From assembly GCA_014218235.1 (NCBI GenBank), contig CM024757.1:145961371-146025370 (forward strand): a stretch of 64,000 nt of DNA. The letters are read 5' to 3'. The position numbers and the translations under genes are program-made. Positions 28,150-38,911 of the stretch are shown here, piece by piece. Numbering within the stretch: the stretch's first letter is position 1; every line of letters starts with the position of its first letter. Source of the DNA: Colocasia esculenta (Eukaryota > Streptophyta > Magnoliopsida > Alismatales > Araceae). The notes beneath the pieces were generated by a model. That model was not told the DNA's origin, made no database searches, and was given only the letters and a program-made list of their open reading frames with translations.

Positions 28150-29150
28150 CTTTTAAACTCCAACATACTTTAACTTACCATGACACATACTTTATTGACT
28201 TCAAACTCAACATCACACATACTTTGACGTCCTCCAACTCCTACTTTAAGTATTTCGAATTTATACAATAAGTCATGTTAAGTTTTACTTTAACTGCCAT
28301 ATACTTTAACTCACCAAGACACATACTTTAACGAATTCAAACTCACACTTTGAGTATATTGAACTTACACTTTAAGTCATGTCAAATATGATTTTAATTT
28401 CCGTATATTTTAACTCAACATCACACATACTTTGACGATTTCGTACTCTTACTTTAAATATTTCGAACCTATATTTTAAGTCATGCCAAGTATGATTTTA
28501 GTTCTAACATATTTTAACTCACAATCACACATATTTTAACGTCTTCGAAGTCACACTTTAAATGTATTGAACTTATACTTTAAGTCATCTCAAGTATGAC
28601 TTTAATTTCGTGTATACTTTAACTTCACCATCACACATACTTCGACGACTTCATACTCTTACTTTAAGCATTTCGAGCCCATAAATTAAGTCATGTTAGG
28701 TGTGACTTTAACTCCAGGATACTTCAACTCACCATCACAAATACTTTGAAGACTTGGCATTAGTACTTTAACTCTTTAGAACATAACCTTTAGTATTGTC
28801 AATAGTTACATTAGCCACATGGACTTAAGATTTTAAAACTACTCACCATCCTCCCTAAAATCTCTGTTTTCACATTACAACATATTTGTCTTCACTTCAA
28901 AACAACTACGCCTGTATGTTAACTCATGTAGAGTTAAGACTTCAAATCAAGTACCATTTACTTTAACTCATTACATGTTACTATCTTACTTTAACTTACT
29001 ATGTGTTTACCTTAGCTGACTTACTATCTTACTTCAAAAAAACTACGCTTTTACTTTTAACTCATGTACTGTTACACTTCAATTGCAAATATGAAATGCT
29101 TTAACTGCTAAAGTGGCCGGATTTTAAAATTGCAAAACTTTTGCTTTAAA
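28150..29150. repeat. ACTTTAAC-type degenerate repeat, downstream of MULE
   Basis: About 1 kb of imperfect repetition with a longer-range unit of very roughly 100-120 bases: CAACATACTTTAACTCACCATCACACATACTTT.. then a 'GACTTC..ACTCTTACTTTAA' part, recurring several times. No coding potential. Confidence 0.85.
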
Positions 29151-30251
29151 CGCAAGACGAGATGCCGTCAAAAGAAGCGCGGGAACCCACATAGCCAACG
29201 AGAGTATAATCGGCATTTAAAAAAGTCGCTCACGGTCGGATGATGAAAACGTCGCTTAGGGAACATCCAACATGGATCTTGGAAAAGTAAGGACTAGAAA
29301 TTCACATTTACAAAAATACCTGGACTTCTTAGCGCACACATTTCTGACAGGGACCAACAGATAAGACGTGTTGCTTGCCAGGGATTTGGAATTAATTTTC
29401 ACTAAATTATACGGGGTGGGGTGATATTGAGATTTATATGTATACTTAGGTGTATATAGAGAAAGAGAGACTTAAATAATGGTGATGACAATGGTGGTTA
29501 TGTAAATGTAATAATATTACTAAGAATAATACAGAAATAAGATGTAATTTTAAAAAAGAACTTATTATAAGGACATAATTTGCAAAAAAGAGAGAGAGAG
29601 GATATCTTAGTTGACAATTAATTTCAAATGGCCCCATGTAGCATGCGTGACGTGATGTTGGAAAGAAGTAAAAGAGATGGGACTCCGAAGCATAGGTGTA
29701 ATTCAGACTTTGCATATTTCAGGGGGAAAAAAATAAGAATAAAAGATACACATTCAACTGTGAACCACCGTGCGTCTATGATACCCACCCTCGAAGGTTG
29801 TACAATCAACATTATTAAAGTAGAGTCATAAAGAATTCATACTTACAAGTCCACCATCGATCAAAAAAGAGGTTTGTGTACTGAACTCTGCTCCAAATCT
29901 ACCAGGTGTTTGTCTTTTTCCTTTTTAGGGTGACCAACACAGTATTTTACATTTCTAAAAGACCGAGGCTTGCCAAAAAGGAGTGGGCCAGACTCATCTG
30001 TCAGTCAGTTCAGTTCAACGTGCAGCCCATCCAAGTAATTTTGTACAGAAGAAAAAAGGAGGCCGAGGGCAGAGGAATCAGACAATTGGCCGGTGCTCAA
30101 TCCCTGCAGTGTTTCAGAGCACCTACCATATACCTGGTATGCATATTAACGCAGAAGGGAGGTCAGGAGAGGGCTAGGTCCGCCCACTAGATACATGCTA
30201 GGTCCGCCCCTGGTGGTGGTGGCCAGGATCGACCACCTGGGCAAGGCCTGT
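29151..30251. other. Region between MULE repeat and CCCH gene, no gene seen
   Basis: Short frames only, none with recognisable motifs. Part of the right side must contain the 3' untranslated region of the minus-strand CCCH gene, but no clear poly(A) signal could be placed. Confidence 0.4.
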
Positions 30252-31406
30252 TCAGCAGTCCTGCTTGGGGAGGACGGCGTGACGAAAGTGGCACCTGTGG
30301 CCGTACGGGCAGCCGCCGGGGGCGTTGAGCATGCGGCAGAGCTGGGTCTTGTAACGCGGGTGGCGGATGACCGGCCGAAGCTCGTCCACGCCATGCGCGA
30401 ACTGGCACAGATCGCCGTAGGGGCACCACCCCATGTCTTCCCACTTGTTGCAGAGCTCAGTCTTCACCGTCCCCTGGTTGTACACTTGCACAGCTATCCC
30501 TCCCTGCACGTCCGTCTCCTCTGCGACCTGAGCACCCGATCCCACCATCCCCAGTCGACAAAGACCCACCAAAATCAACAAGCGCAGATGGACTCAATAC
30601 AAGGATCAATCTACGGTCTAATCAGCGTTGCAGGAGCAGTAATTCGCTACCGCAGTGGCGAGGAACGTGGGTAAATCTGCCCGGCCTCGTTGATCTAGGA
30701 AATATTCCAAGTTCCTACTATCGATCGATCGGAATCTACGATCGAGCGGACCAGTGAGCAAAAGGAACGAGGATATGGAGGAGGTGGCAGTCCCGCTGCG
30801 CCTAACCTGCACAGAACCGAGGGGGAGGGACCGAGATGGGTGGCCAACTGCGTCGCCGCTCCCGCCTGCGTCATCCGGGGACACAGTGCCTCCACCAGCC
30901 GTGGGGTCCTTCGCCTTCAGGAAACTCTTGGAGCGGATCGAGATGCTCTTTGGGAGCACGCCGCGCGCCCCCGTCTTCCCGCACCCAGAGTCGACGAGCC
31001 CCTCTGCCGGTGGAGCGTTCTCCTCTCCAGCCGCTCCGATCTGTCGGATACCGGAGCTCGCACCAAGGACGCTGCCGCTCCCGGGAGGCGCCGACAGCAC
31101 CTCATTCTCCCGCTCCTCGAGGAGGAGCGAGAGCCCGAGGTTCTCCGCGCTCAGGGCGAGATTCTCCTGCCGGAGGATCTCAAGGTCGTCGAGCGCAAGG
31201 CGGAGGGACCGGAAGCAGTCGTTGTAGCAGTCGACCGTGCCTTGGAGCTTGCACAGGATCTGTTGCCGCTGGACATGGAGTAATGCGGCCGGCACATCGA
31301 CCGACGCCGAAGAGGAGGATTCCCCGTCGATGGCGGAGGAGGGGCAGGAGGTGGGAGTCCCGGTGACGAAAGAGGACGAAAGCGGGAGAGTGAGCGCCCC
31401 CTCCAT
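30252..31406 (-). CDS. Tandem CCCH zinc-finger protein, C3H14/C3H15-like
   Basis: Two-exon gene: exon 1 at 31406-30807, intron 30806-30528 (GT..AG, phase 0), exon 2 at 30527-30252, giving 291 residues. The start is the ATG of MEGALTLPLS. Residues 70-105 form a leucine-rich coiled-coil-like stretch (LEILRQENLALSAENL). LPKSISIRS at 151-159 is a conserved block of the plant TTP-like group. Finger 1 is C226-X8-C235-X5-C241-X3-H245 and finger 2 is C264-X8-C273-X5-C279-X3-H283, separated by 18 residues with the RHPRYKTQLC lead-in. All ligands are intact, as in the TTP/TIS11 fold that binds AU-rich mRNA elements. The Arabidopsis relatives C3H14 and C3H15/CDM1 act in secondary wall and anther development; the same role here is inference. 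Exon 1 is very GC-rich. The 279-bp intron could be misread as coding because it stays open in exon 1's frame for about 60 codons. The protein is close to the length of C3H14 (about 310). Confidence 0.9.
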
Positions 31407-31442
31407 GACTCACAGATCTAGAACCGAGTATGCAACACCATA

Positions 31443-31668
31443 CTATTCACAGATCGGGAAAAAAAAAAACAGAAACCAGAGCACTTCTATTGCGATTTCC
31501 CGCCTTGAGACCTTGGAAGACAACGGAGAAGAAAACCAAACGAGCAAGCATATAGAATCCAACAGTGGCGATCTGGTATTGCGGGAGAGTGGGGAGCAAG
31601 ACGGATGTGAAGAACCCTAGGGACGCGAGAAGAGCCGCAGAAGGGAGAGGCTTCGGCGAGGAGCTTAC
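31443..31668 (-). other. Probable 5'UTR intron of the CCCH gene
   Basis: On the minus strand a strong donor (GCG|GTAAGC at 31668) is followed by a T-rich tract (about 31470-31461) and an acceptor ending GAATAG at 31443. Splicing would place a short non-coding first exon between the TATA box and the start-codon exon. This rests only on splice-site sequence. Confidence 0.5.
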
Positions 31669-31669
31669 C

Positions 31670-31702
31670 GCGTCGGAGAACAACACTCGTTCGGTGAACC
31701 AT
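31670..31702 (-). other. Possible upstream start codon in the CCCH 5' leader
   Basis: An ATG at 31702 (MVHRTSVVLRR...) falls between the predicted transcription start and the inferred 5'UTR intron. Unspliced, the frame runs 71 codons to 31487. Spliced as proposed it would enter the next exon out of frame with the main ATG. Either form would act as an upstream ORF. It is speculative without the transcript start. Confidence 0.35.
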
Positions 31703-31745
31703 GAAGAACGGCCTTGCTGCTGCCGTCCGGGTGGCGGCACGCGCG

Positions 31746-31755
31746 TATTTTATAG
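31746..31755 (-). promoter_or_regulatory. TATA box of the CCCH gene
   Basis: The minus strand reads CTATAAAATA, about 340 bases upstream of the ATG, in a GC-rich setting. Transcription would be expected to start near 31720. No other good TATA element lies between it and the ATG. Confidence 0.65.
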
Positions 31756-31759
31756 TGCC

Positions 31760-33060
31760 GCAAACAGGCGCGGCCCTTTGATCTGGCCGGGCCGGAGATT
31801 TTGCGAAATTCTGGTTACAAGTCTAGTTCTATAATAAAATTAATTTTATAATTTTACTAGTTAAAAAAAAAAAGAGAGAAAAGAGGATCACTCTATCACT
31901 TATCTTACAATAAATAATTTTAAGATCGGCTAGCGAACAACAAGATTACTCGTTATCAGAAAGTTGTGTTTCTATTTTCTTGTATTTCTTCTCATTTCTA
32001 TGTTATATATTTTGCAATCTTCTCTCTCTCTTCGTAGTTGATTTCGTTTGGCATGGCTTCGGAGGGAACCAAAATTGACAAAAGTCGATTTTGGGGGCTT
32101 GGTGCATGGGCGATGAGATTTCACCTCGTCGCCTGTGCTGCGCCCTGCCATTGCGGCTTGACTGTTAAAAAAGAAAAATAAAAATGCAAACGTCGCTCAC
32201 CTTCCTGCCACGTCAACGGACGTAGCGTTTTCGCAGGGGATTTCACAAAAGCGACTCTCGAGCCGCTTCCGCAAAAGTGACTGTCACATTTTCTTCTCTC
32301 TGTCTCTTTCTTCCCTCAAAATCACCGCATACACGAAAGTTGATGACACCTTTCGCAGGGGATTTCGCAAAAGCGACTCCCGAGCCGCTTCCGCAAAAGT
32401 GACTGTCGCGTTTTCTTCTCTCTGTCTCTTTCTTCCCTCAAAATCACCGCATACACGAAAGCCGATGACACCTTATAATATTTGGCAGTGATTGTGGAGT
32501 TGTCAGAGATTTTGCCCCTCAAAATCTCTCCAACCCCGTTTCCAAATGCAGTCTAGACACAAATAATATTTTATGAGAAAAATGACGCCCATTCAACGGG
32601 TTCGTTTCCCGAGCTAAGGTCATGCGGTTTCTTATTTGGAAAGTAGTTGATTAACTTTACTTCACTTCTTGAGTGGCAAATAAAAACTGTCGATCATCAT
32701 TGCCTATGAAATTTTGGGCTAGTGAAGGTGTTGTGATGTGCATGCCCACATCATCGTTTGAAAGAGTACATGCTGCTAGGAAATTCGGGTTTGTGAAAAG
32801 TAGAAAAACTAAAATTTTGGAAAATAAGATTTTTTTTTGATAGGGCCTATGAACTTGCCTGCCCAAAGTCGTCTATTGGATCTGAATTACGTTAGCTCTT
32901 TTGACACAAGTGAGAAGGAGAAGGTGATGACAATGGCCTCCAAAGAAGAACTTAATCTTTATCTATATCATAACTCACATGTTTCTCCTATCTGAGGCCA
33001 TCTTAAAAAAAGAGGTCAACAATCACAGGTAACAAGCAAAATGATAGATGTCAGCACTAG
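31760..33060. other. Upstream region of CCCH gene and beyond; no gene seen
   Basis: AT-rich intergenic sequence with an A-rich tract at 31865-31885 and a 122-bp tandem duplication (32229-32472, listed separately). Short frames such as 32657-32866 minus show no recognisable motif. Confidence 0.4.
32229..32472. repeat. 122-bp tandem duplication (two copies)
   Basis: The unit starts TTTCGCAGGGGATTTC at 32229 and again 122 bases later at 32351. Both copies contain GCAAAAGTGACTGTC and TCACCGCATACACGAAAG. The few differences are mostly C/T or A/G at CpG sites. Confidence 0.9.
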
Positions 33061-33735
33061 ATATAGTCCCACTCAAACTCCGTTCCATCCTATCTTCTTT
33101 CTTGGACCAAACTCTTCCTCTTGCTGACTTGATCATAGGAGGGTTATCTCCGAGATCCACATCCCCAAGACTAACTGTCTTGTAAGTCAAGGACATGACT
33201 AAGAGCAGGTCGGATACTTATTCCCTCTTTTCATCTCCTCCGTCAAAGGTCCAAGCTTAAGCCCATCATGGTTGTCTCTACTAGGAATTTGAGAACCAGA
33301 TCGAGCCGACCATATTACTTTCGTAGATCGTTACGAGGTGAGAGTGATTAAGCTAAAGAGAGAAGATTTGATCTCCACCTCGTGAAGACTATAGATCTCC
33401 CTAGATCGATGCAGAAACTCCTCGTGGATTAGAGTAGTTTACACTCATGATCTCTAGTGGTATCCATATAAACAACCAGAGAAGATGCCTAATGCCTTGA
33501 TCTTTTTGCACACAGATTCTTGCGTCAGATGGAGGAAGGAGAGAGAGCAACAAGGAGGGTTGACCTCCTCCCACCAGGACATAGGAGAAGAGGGAGATGA
33601 GAGAGGAGAGAGGGGGGCAGCTGGTTAGGGCTAATGCTTGGCTAGCCCTGGCTCTTCCCCTCTATTTATCATGTTAGCCAATTCTGATTTTACCATGATT
33701 TGAAAAAAAACTATCCCTGGATCCCATTTATAGTG
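33061..33735. mobile_element. Possible Tat-lineage gypsy LTR fragment
   Basis: The stretch from 33123 (GACTTGATCATAGGAGGG) through a CCGAGATCCACATCCCC part resembles the GACTTGAGCGTCGGAGGG block I associate with Tat/Ogre-type LTRs, in decayed form. No boundaries, primer site or coding sequence were found, so this is a weak assignment. Confidence 0.3.
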
Positions 33736-33738
33736 TGT

Positions 33739-34645
33739 GTAACGACTCACTCCTACCTGGTACAGTTACACTAACCCATATCGGACAAGAGAGAGACATC
33801 ATAGGGGAAAAGATCCCTATGATAGACACATAGGTTGAGACATACACGAATAGAGATTGAAATTGCAGTGGAAAATAAACAACCTACTAATCCACATTTC
33901 ACTATTTATATAGTCTAAGTAAAAAAAATAACATAACATAACATCCACTAAATAACCTGTCTCCAAGTACAATAAAGTCAAAAATTCAAATTACAACTAA
34001 TTCCACATACTACATATTCAACTAAAAATCTTCAACCAATCTACTCCTCGCACTCCGCGTCAAATTTAGCTAACTCTTTAACTTTATGATCTCTAACTCT
34101 TTCTGAAATGTTAACAAGTGTGAGTCTACATAATAGACTCAACAAGTAACTTAGAATCACAAAACCATAGCTTACCACACATGCTTTCTAACAAGTCAAT
34201 TAGCAGACTAAGTTAACACATGCTCGTGCTCATTTTTAACATGAAACATGGATAACTTAACATGAAATCTATTAAATAAAGCAATACCAACTCATGTGAT
34301 GCAAAATCATTAAACAAGATTAACTTCTAAACATGAAATCAATAACATGAAAGCATTTATATTTATACTTACTCTTTCTTTTACACATTCACATGCTTAA
34401 CATGGATACATGGAACATGTGGTAACATTATCATGCTTAACATTAAACAATCTAAAACATTTAACATGATATTACTAGCATGCACATCAAGTATTCACTA
34501 ACTCATGGTCATAATTAACTACATGCTACTAAACATGATATCATAATTATCATTTAACATGGATCACATTAGCACATGTATTTACTTTCTCATGGCATGT
34601 TCAAACTCACTCTTATCTTTGCTTTCACATGCACTTATTCTTTTA
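33739..34645 (-). mobile_element. Partial chromovirus-like LTR, minus strand
   Basis: Opens TGTAACGACTCACTCC on the plus strand (an LTR end when reversed). It has the same layout as the reversed TR-GAG LTR: an ACTCCTCGCACTCCGCG block, a GAGTCTACATAATAGACTC palindrome-like block, then long AT-rich sequence with many AACATG words. It is cut at 34650 by the insertion of element B. Family assignment is by layout, not alignment. Confidence 0.4.
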
Positions 34646-34650
34646 CTTAT

Positions 34651-36758
34651 TGTTGACTCCTTTATTTCCATGACTATATATTTTAGTGATATCATAACTT
34701 ATCATAATAATTCTACATTTTTGAATATTTAATGTGTTTTATCTTAAAATCATTTTTGAATTCAAAGTTTTATATCGATTGTTGAAGTTTTATATCGATT
34801 GTTGGTCTTACTCCGACTTCTAAGAAGTCGAAGTTTTATATCGATTGTTGGTCTTACTCCGACTTCTAAGAAGTCGAAGTTTTATATCGATTGTTGAATA
34901 TTTTATATTGATTGTTGGTCTTACTCTGACTTCCAAGAAGTCAAAATTTTATATCGATTGCTGAACATTTTATCAATTGTTGGTCTCACTCTGACTCTTA
35001 TGAGTTGAAGCGTGATATCGATTGATGGCCAAACCGAACCCACTCTGACTCTTAAGAAGTCAAAGTGTGATATCGATTGCTGACCATTTCCATCATCAAT
35101 TGTCATGTGGTTTATCGATTGCTGTACCGATTGATGATCTTACTCAGACTTCTCTACAGTCAAAGTTTCATATCGATTATCTTACTCTTGAACATTGATT
35201 GGCGTCATATTATCTATTGCTATTTTAGATATATTATTTTCATACCTTGATAATTATCTGTGCAATAATCATATAGATTGAGGTTGTAATTAAATTATAT
35301 TGATTGCCCTTATAATTATTCTTTGTTATGAATAAATCTTGGTGCGTACTATCTTTCAAACTACTTTTAAAGATATGAAATTCAAATCTCTTGCCATTTT
35401 TTAAATATTTCACATACAAATTCAAGATGTCTTTTCATGATAAGTCTTCTAATACTTTACGTGTGAATAGAAATGAACATATCTTTCTTGGAAACACATC
35501 TTCTCATGTAACTATTCTAAGATATATGTCTATGGCGTGGTTAGTCAAGGGACACAGCTCCTTTGCAGAAAAGTGCTTTACAATTTGCCATTTTTATAGC
35601 AAGTCTTCTTATACTTTATATGGTGACAGAATGAATATATCTATTTCTGTATAACATCTGTCTTACATTTAAAGTCTGTAGGTTCACTTCTCTCATAGTC
35701 AACATCTTGGACCTATTACTAGCATCCTTGGAAGTGCACACCAACTGGAACATCTTCCTCCATTCCAAGTAGCCAGTAGGAACAAGAAGAAAGCCGTTAT
35801 ACTCAAGAGAAAGAGAGTTGAAGAAGAAGAGAGTCAAGAAACTCCAATGGCCATTTTGTCAGCAGATCTCTCAAGCTACTTCATATAAAGGAGAAGCAAA
35901 AGCATAAGAAAAATAAAGAAAAACCTAAAGATTATTCAAGGACTTTACAACTAGTGAGCATCCAATACATACACAAAGCAAGAAAGAAAGAGCTCAAGCC
36001 TATTCAAGCAGAAACATTCAAGCTATCTTCCTTCTTCCTCATTCTCTCTCTCTATGTCTTTATGTATTTGAGAGAGAGGGAGAGAGCTGGGGGTTTAGAC
36101 TAAGAGAGTTTTTCTTGTATACTCTTTCCTTCTTAGGCTCAATCTCAGATCAAGCATTTCATTGTTTATCTTGAGCTTGATCTAGGTGCTTCAAGTCCTA
36201 GCTTCTACATTCAGAAGTGTTCCTCTTCGGTTGGAAGAGAAGGCTTGTTGTGTAAACGTTCCTCTTGTGTTAAGGGAAGAACTGCATTGGGGTTTGCACT
36301 AGGATGTTGGCTTCTTGACCTATAAGAGAAGTAGGTTGCCTTCTTATCTGAAAAGAGAAGAAGACTAGCTTGTGTCTAGTGGTGTAACCGCACTGAGGTA
36401 TGTTCCAGCAGGTTTGCTTCTAATCCTATAAAAGAAGTGGGCTGCCTTGTTGTTCGAGAAAGAGATATAGACCGGTTAGCTGTTGTATGTCTTTAAGGGG
36501 GACTGTACCCTTGGTTAGTGAAATCTCAAGAGTTTACTTGGGGACTGGATGTAGGACTTTCTTTTGGAAGGGCCGAATCAAGATAATTCTCTGTGTTCCT
36601 TGTGTGCTTGCTTCCACACCTTTAATTTCCATTGTACACGCTTATTTATACTAACCAAATATTTTCAAGTGGTGATTTGTGTTTTAGTTTCTTAGATTAC
36701 CTATTCACCACCCTCCCCCCTCTAGGTTAGTCTTACTGCCATAGCAACCTGGTCATCA
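34651..36758 (+). mobile_element. 5' LTR of Sirevirus element B
   Basis: 2108 bp from TGTTGACTCC to GGTCATCA, ending two bases before an exact TGGTATCAGAGC primer site. It pairs with 38912-40670. It carries a series of hairpin-forming ACTCCGACTTC..GAAGTCGAAGT words followed by TATCGATTG (about 34790-35170), and a leader with repeated 'tcttctc...agaagaag' type imperfect palindromes (36220-36480). The 5-bp flank is cttat; the other flank is lost. Confidence 0.88.
34785..35175 (+). repeat. Palindromic repeat array in element B 5' LTR
   Basis: About six copies of a unit built from ACTCCGACTTCTAAGAAGTCGAAGT, trimmed or mutated to varying degrees, each followed by TTTATATCGATTGTTG-type sequence. 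The sister LTR has it at about 39115-39505. The same motif recurs at 62770-63045 and 63783-63985. Confidence 0.85.
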
Positions 36759-36760
36759 AG

Positions 36761-36772
36761 TGGTATCAGAGC
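36761..36772 (+). other. Primer binding site of element B
   Basis: TGGTATCAGAGC, complementary to the 3' end of initiator tRNA-Met, two bases after the LTR end. Confidence 0.92.
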
Positions 36773-36820
36773 TGAGTCTCTTCAAACAAGTAGATCTCAA
36801 GATCTGAAGAGCAAAGATAA

Positions 36821-37640
36821 ATGGCAGTCCAAGGACTTGCAGAAGGTCAATCCATCTTTCGGCCTCCACTCTTTAATGGTGAAGACTACACCTACTAGAA
36901 GACTAAGAATGAACACTGAAGATAAGAAAAAAATATCCTTGAACAGCAAGGCAAAGAGCTTCATGTGTTGCGCTCTAACCAAGCAATAGTTCAACAGAAT
37001 TTCTATGTGCAAAACAACAAAAGGACATGTGGGAAACGCTAAAGCTCACATATGAGGAAGCAAATAAAGTCAAAGAGATAAGAATAGACATACTTGTCAC
37101 ACAACATGAGAAGTTCCAAATGGAATTAGGTGAGTCCATATCTCAGATGTACAATAACTTCACTGAAATTATCAATGGACTCACAAGTTTAGGAAAGAAA
37201 TACAGCCAGGGAGATATGGTCAGGAAGATCCTAAGATCTCTCCCAAAGCAGTGGACTCCAAAGGTCATTGCTATAGAAGAAGCTAATGACCTCTCCAAAA
37301 TGACATTGGAAAAGCTCATTGGATCTCTCATGTCTCATGAGATCAACATGGAGAGATTAAGGGAAAGTGCATTTAGAAGAAGAGTAAACAATGTATTCAA
37401 GGTAGAAGAAAGCACTTCGGATGAAGCCACTGATGGTGAGAGTAGTGATATTGACAGTGAGGAAGAAGAAACTATTCAAAAGATCTTAGCCAAAAGGACA
37501 AAAGAAAAAGGAGAAGGAACTCACATGCTATGAATGTAAGTAGCCAGGACATCTAAGGCCAGATTGCCCAAAGCTTAGAAAATATGAAAGATCATATAAG
37601 AAGAAAAGAAAAGAAGAGAAGTATGAGAAATATAAAAGAA
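36821..37640 (+). pseudogene. Element B gag (broken)
   Basis: Starts at 36821 (MAVQGLAEGQSIFRPPLFNG), meets a stop soon after GEDYTY (TAG in place of the tryptophan codon), and loses sequence before 37027. 37027-37533 is open and carries the copia gag block (LKLTYEEANKVKE, SISQMYNNFTEIINGL, LRSLPKQWTPKVIAIEEA) and an acidic tail. A zinc knuckle (CX2CX4HX4C) follows near 37520-37570, with a stop inside. The same family as element A gag. Confidence 0.88.
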
Positions 37641-37849
37641 GACCTTCACAGCTACATGGGATAACTCCTCAGATGGCTCAAGCACAGAAGAAGATAAAGA
37701 TAATGTCAATCTAGTCTTGATGAACAAACATCAAAAAGATATTCAAATGGGTTTGGTTATAGATGCTCAAAGTATCCAATTGGTAACTACCAACTCTTCA
37801 CTTCATTCCAATCTGAAGAGGAAGTAGTCATCCTTAGTTTTTAATTTTT

Positions 37850-38262
37850 GTTTAAAATTACATTCATTTTTTTTACGACAATTCTACTAATATCCTTGCA
37901 AGAATTTTTGTCTCTTTATAGGATCAATGCAGGGAGAATTCGAGATGAGTTTGATGGGGGAATTACTTACTTTCTTGGACTCCAAAATCAAACAACACTG
38001 GAGGACTATGGACTAAACATTAAATTGGTACCCTTGTTATGTGAAACACCAATACAATTAATCTCACAAAGAATCCAATACAACATTCAAGAACCAAACA
38101 TATTGAGGTTAAGTATCATGTCATTAGAGATCTTATAGCAAATGGTATATTAGCATCTCATTCATAGAAACTGAAAATCCGTTGTCAGACATCTTTACAA
38201 AAACCCTTCTTGAAGAGTGGTTTATCTCTCTCCGAAGAGAGCTGGGCATGTGTAATTTATAA
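37850..38262 (+). pseudogene. Element B pol remnants (RT and RNase H fragments)
   Basis: Near 37925-37980 a frame-broken MQGEFEMSLMGEL ... FLGLQ block is the part of copia reverse transcriptase after the active site. It is joined directly to RNase H sequence (LEDYGLNIKLVPLLCE, then an FISLRRELGM end at 38262). Integrase, most of RT and the first half of RNase H are missing, so the element was internally deleted. Confidence 0.8.
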
Positions 38263-38897
38263 AAGATATATTTCTGTAATCACTGAATAAAATTAATCTT
38301 TCAGAATTCCTTGGAATTATGCTTGACTCCTAATCACTGCATTTCTTGTGGTCATTGACTGCAAAATTTCTTGTATTTCATAATTGTGTCGACACACTCT
38401 TCACTCAGGTCAACACATCCTTCATGCTCTATCGATACACTCTTCACTCAAGTCGACACATTCTTCATGCTCTGTCCACACCTTCTTACATCAGGTCGAC
38501 ACATCCTTCATACAGGTTGAACTGTATCATCATCCTGTTGCAACATCTACTCTCTTTATTTGATCCAACACTTAATTCTCATTTTTTTTGTGGGTCATCT
38601 TTCTTGCTCTACTCCTTTTTGACCAAGTTCCCTACATTTAACTCCTTTATCTCTTTAAATTGGTTTGTGCTAAGGGGGAGCCTTGAACTGAGGGGGAGCC
38701 TTGGACTAAGGGGGAGACTTCATTATTCTTTCTCTATGTTCTCTTTCCTTACTGATTTCATCATTCTTATTCCATAAACCTTCCTTTTTGGTCATTGACA
38801 AAAAGGGGGAGAAATACTTTGAAATACATACATACTCTGCATATATATCATCATATCATTTTTGAGCATTATGATTTCGGTTAGTTTTATCATCACC
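38263..38897 (+). other. Element B 3' untranslated region with tandem CTTCACTCAGGTCGACAC repeats
   Basis: No third ORF like that of element A is present. About four imperfect copies of a 30-40-base unit around CACTCAGGTCGACACATCC lie at 38385-38520. A purine tract (38800-38814, AAAAGGGGGAGAAA) precedes the true polypurine tract, as is typical of Sireviruses. Confidence 0.6.
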
Positions 38898-38911
38898 AAA
38901 AAGGGGGAGAT
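38898..38911 (+). other. Polypurine tract of element B
   Basis: AAAAAGGGGGAGAT immediately before the 3' LTR. A second, similar tract about 100 bases upstream (38800-38814) matches the repeated polypurine tracts reported as a Sirevirus signature. Confidence 0.88.

Noticed and set aside
30618..30806. Continuation of CCCH exon 1 frame into 30618
   Set aside because: Canonical GT..AG sites at 30806 and 30528 join exon 1 to the zinc-finger exon in frame, and the read-through lacks the fingers. It is taken as intron.
30754..31366. Long plus-strand frames opposite the CCCH exon 1
   Set aside because: Three frames stay open on the other strand because the exon is GC-rich. Their products are arginine/proline/serine-rich without motifs.
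32657..32866. 69-codon minus-strand frame
   Set aside because: Isolated, no motif, AT-rich, with poly-T derived residues. Not supported as coding.
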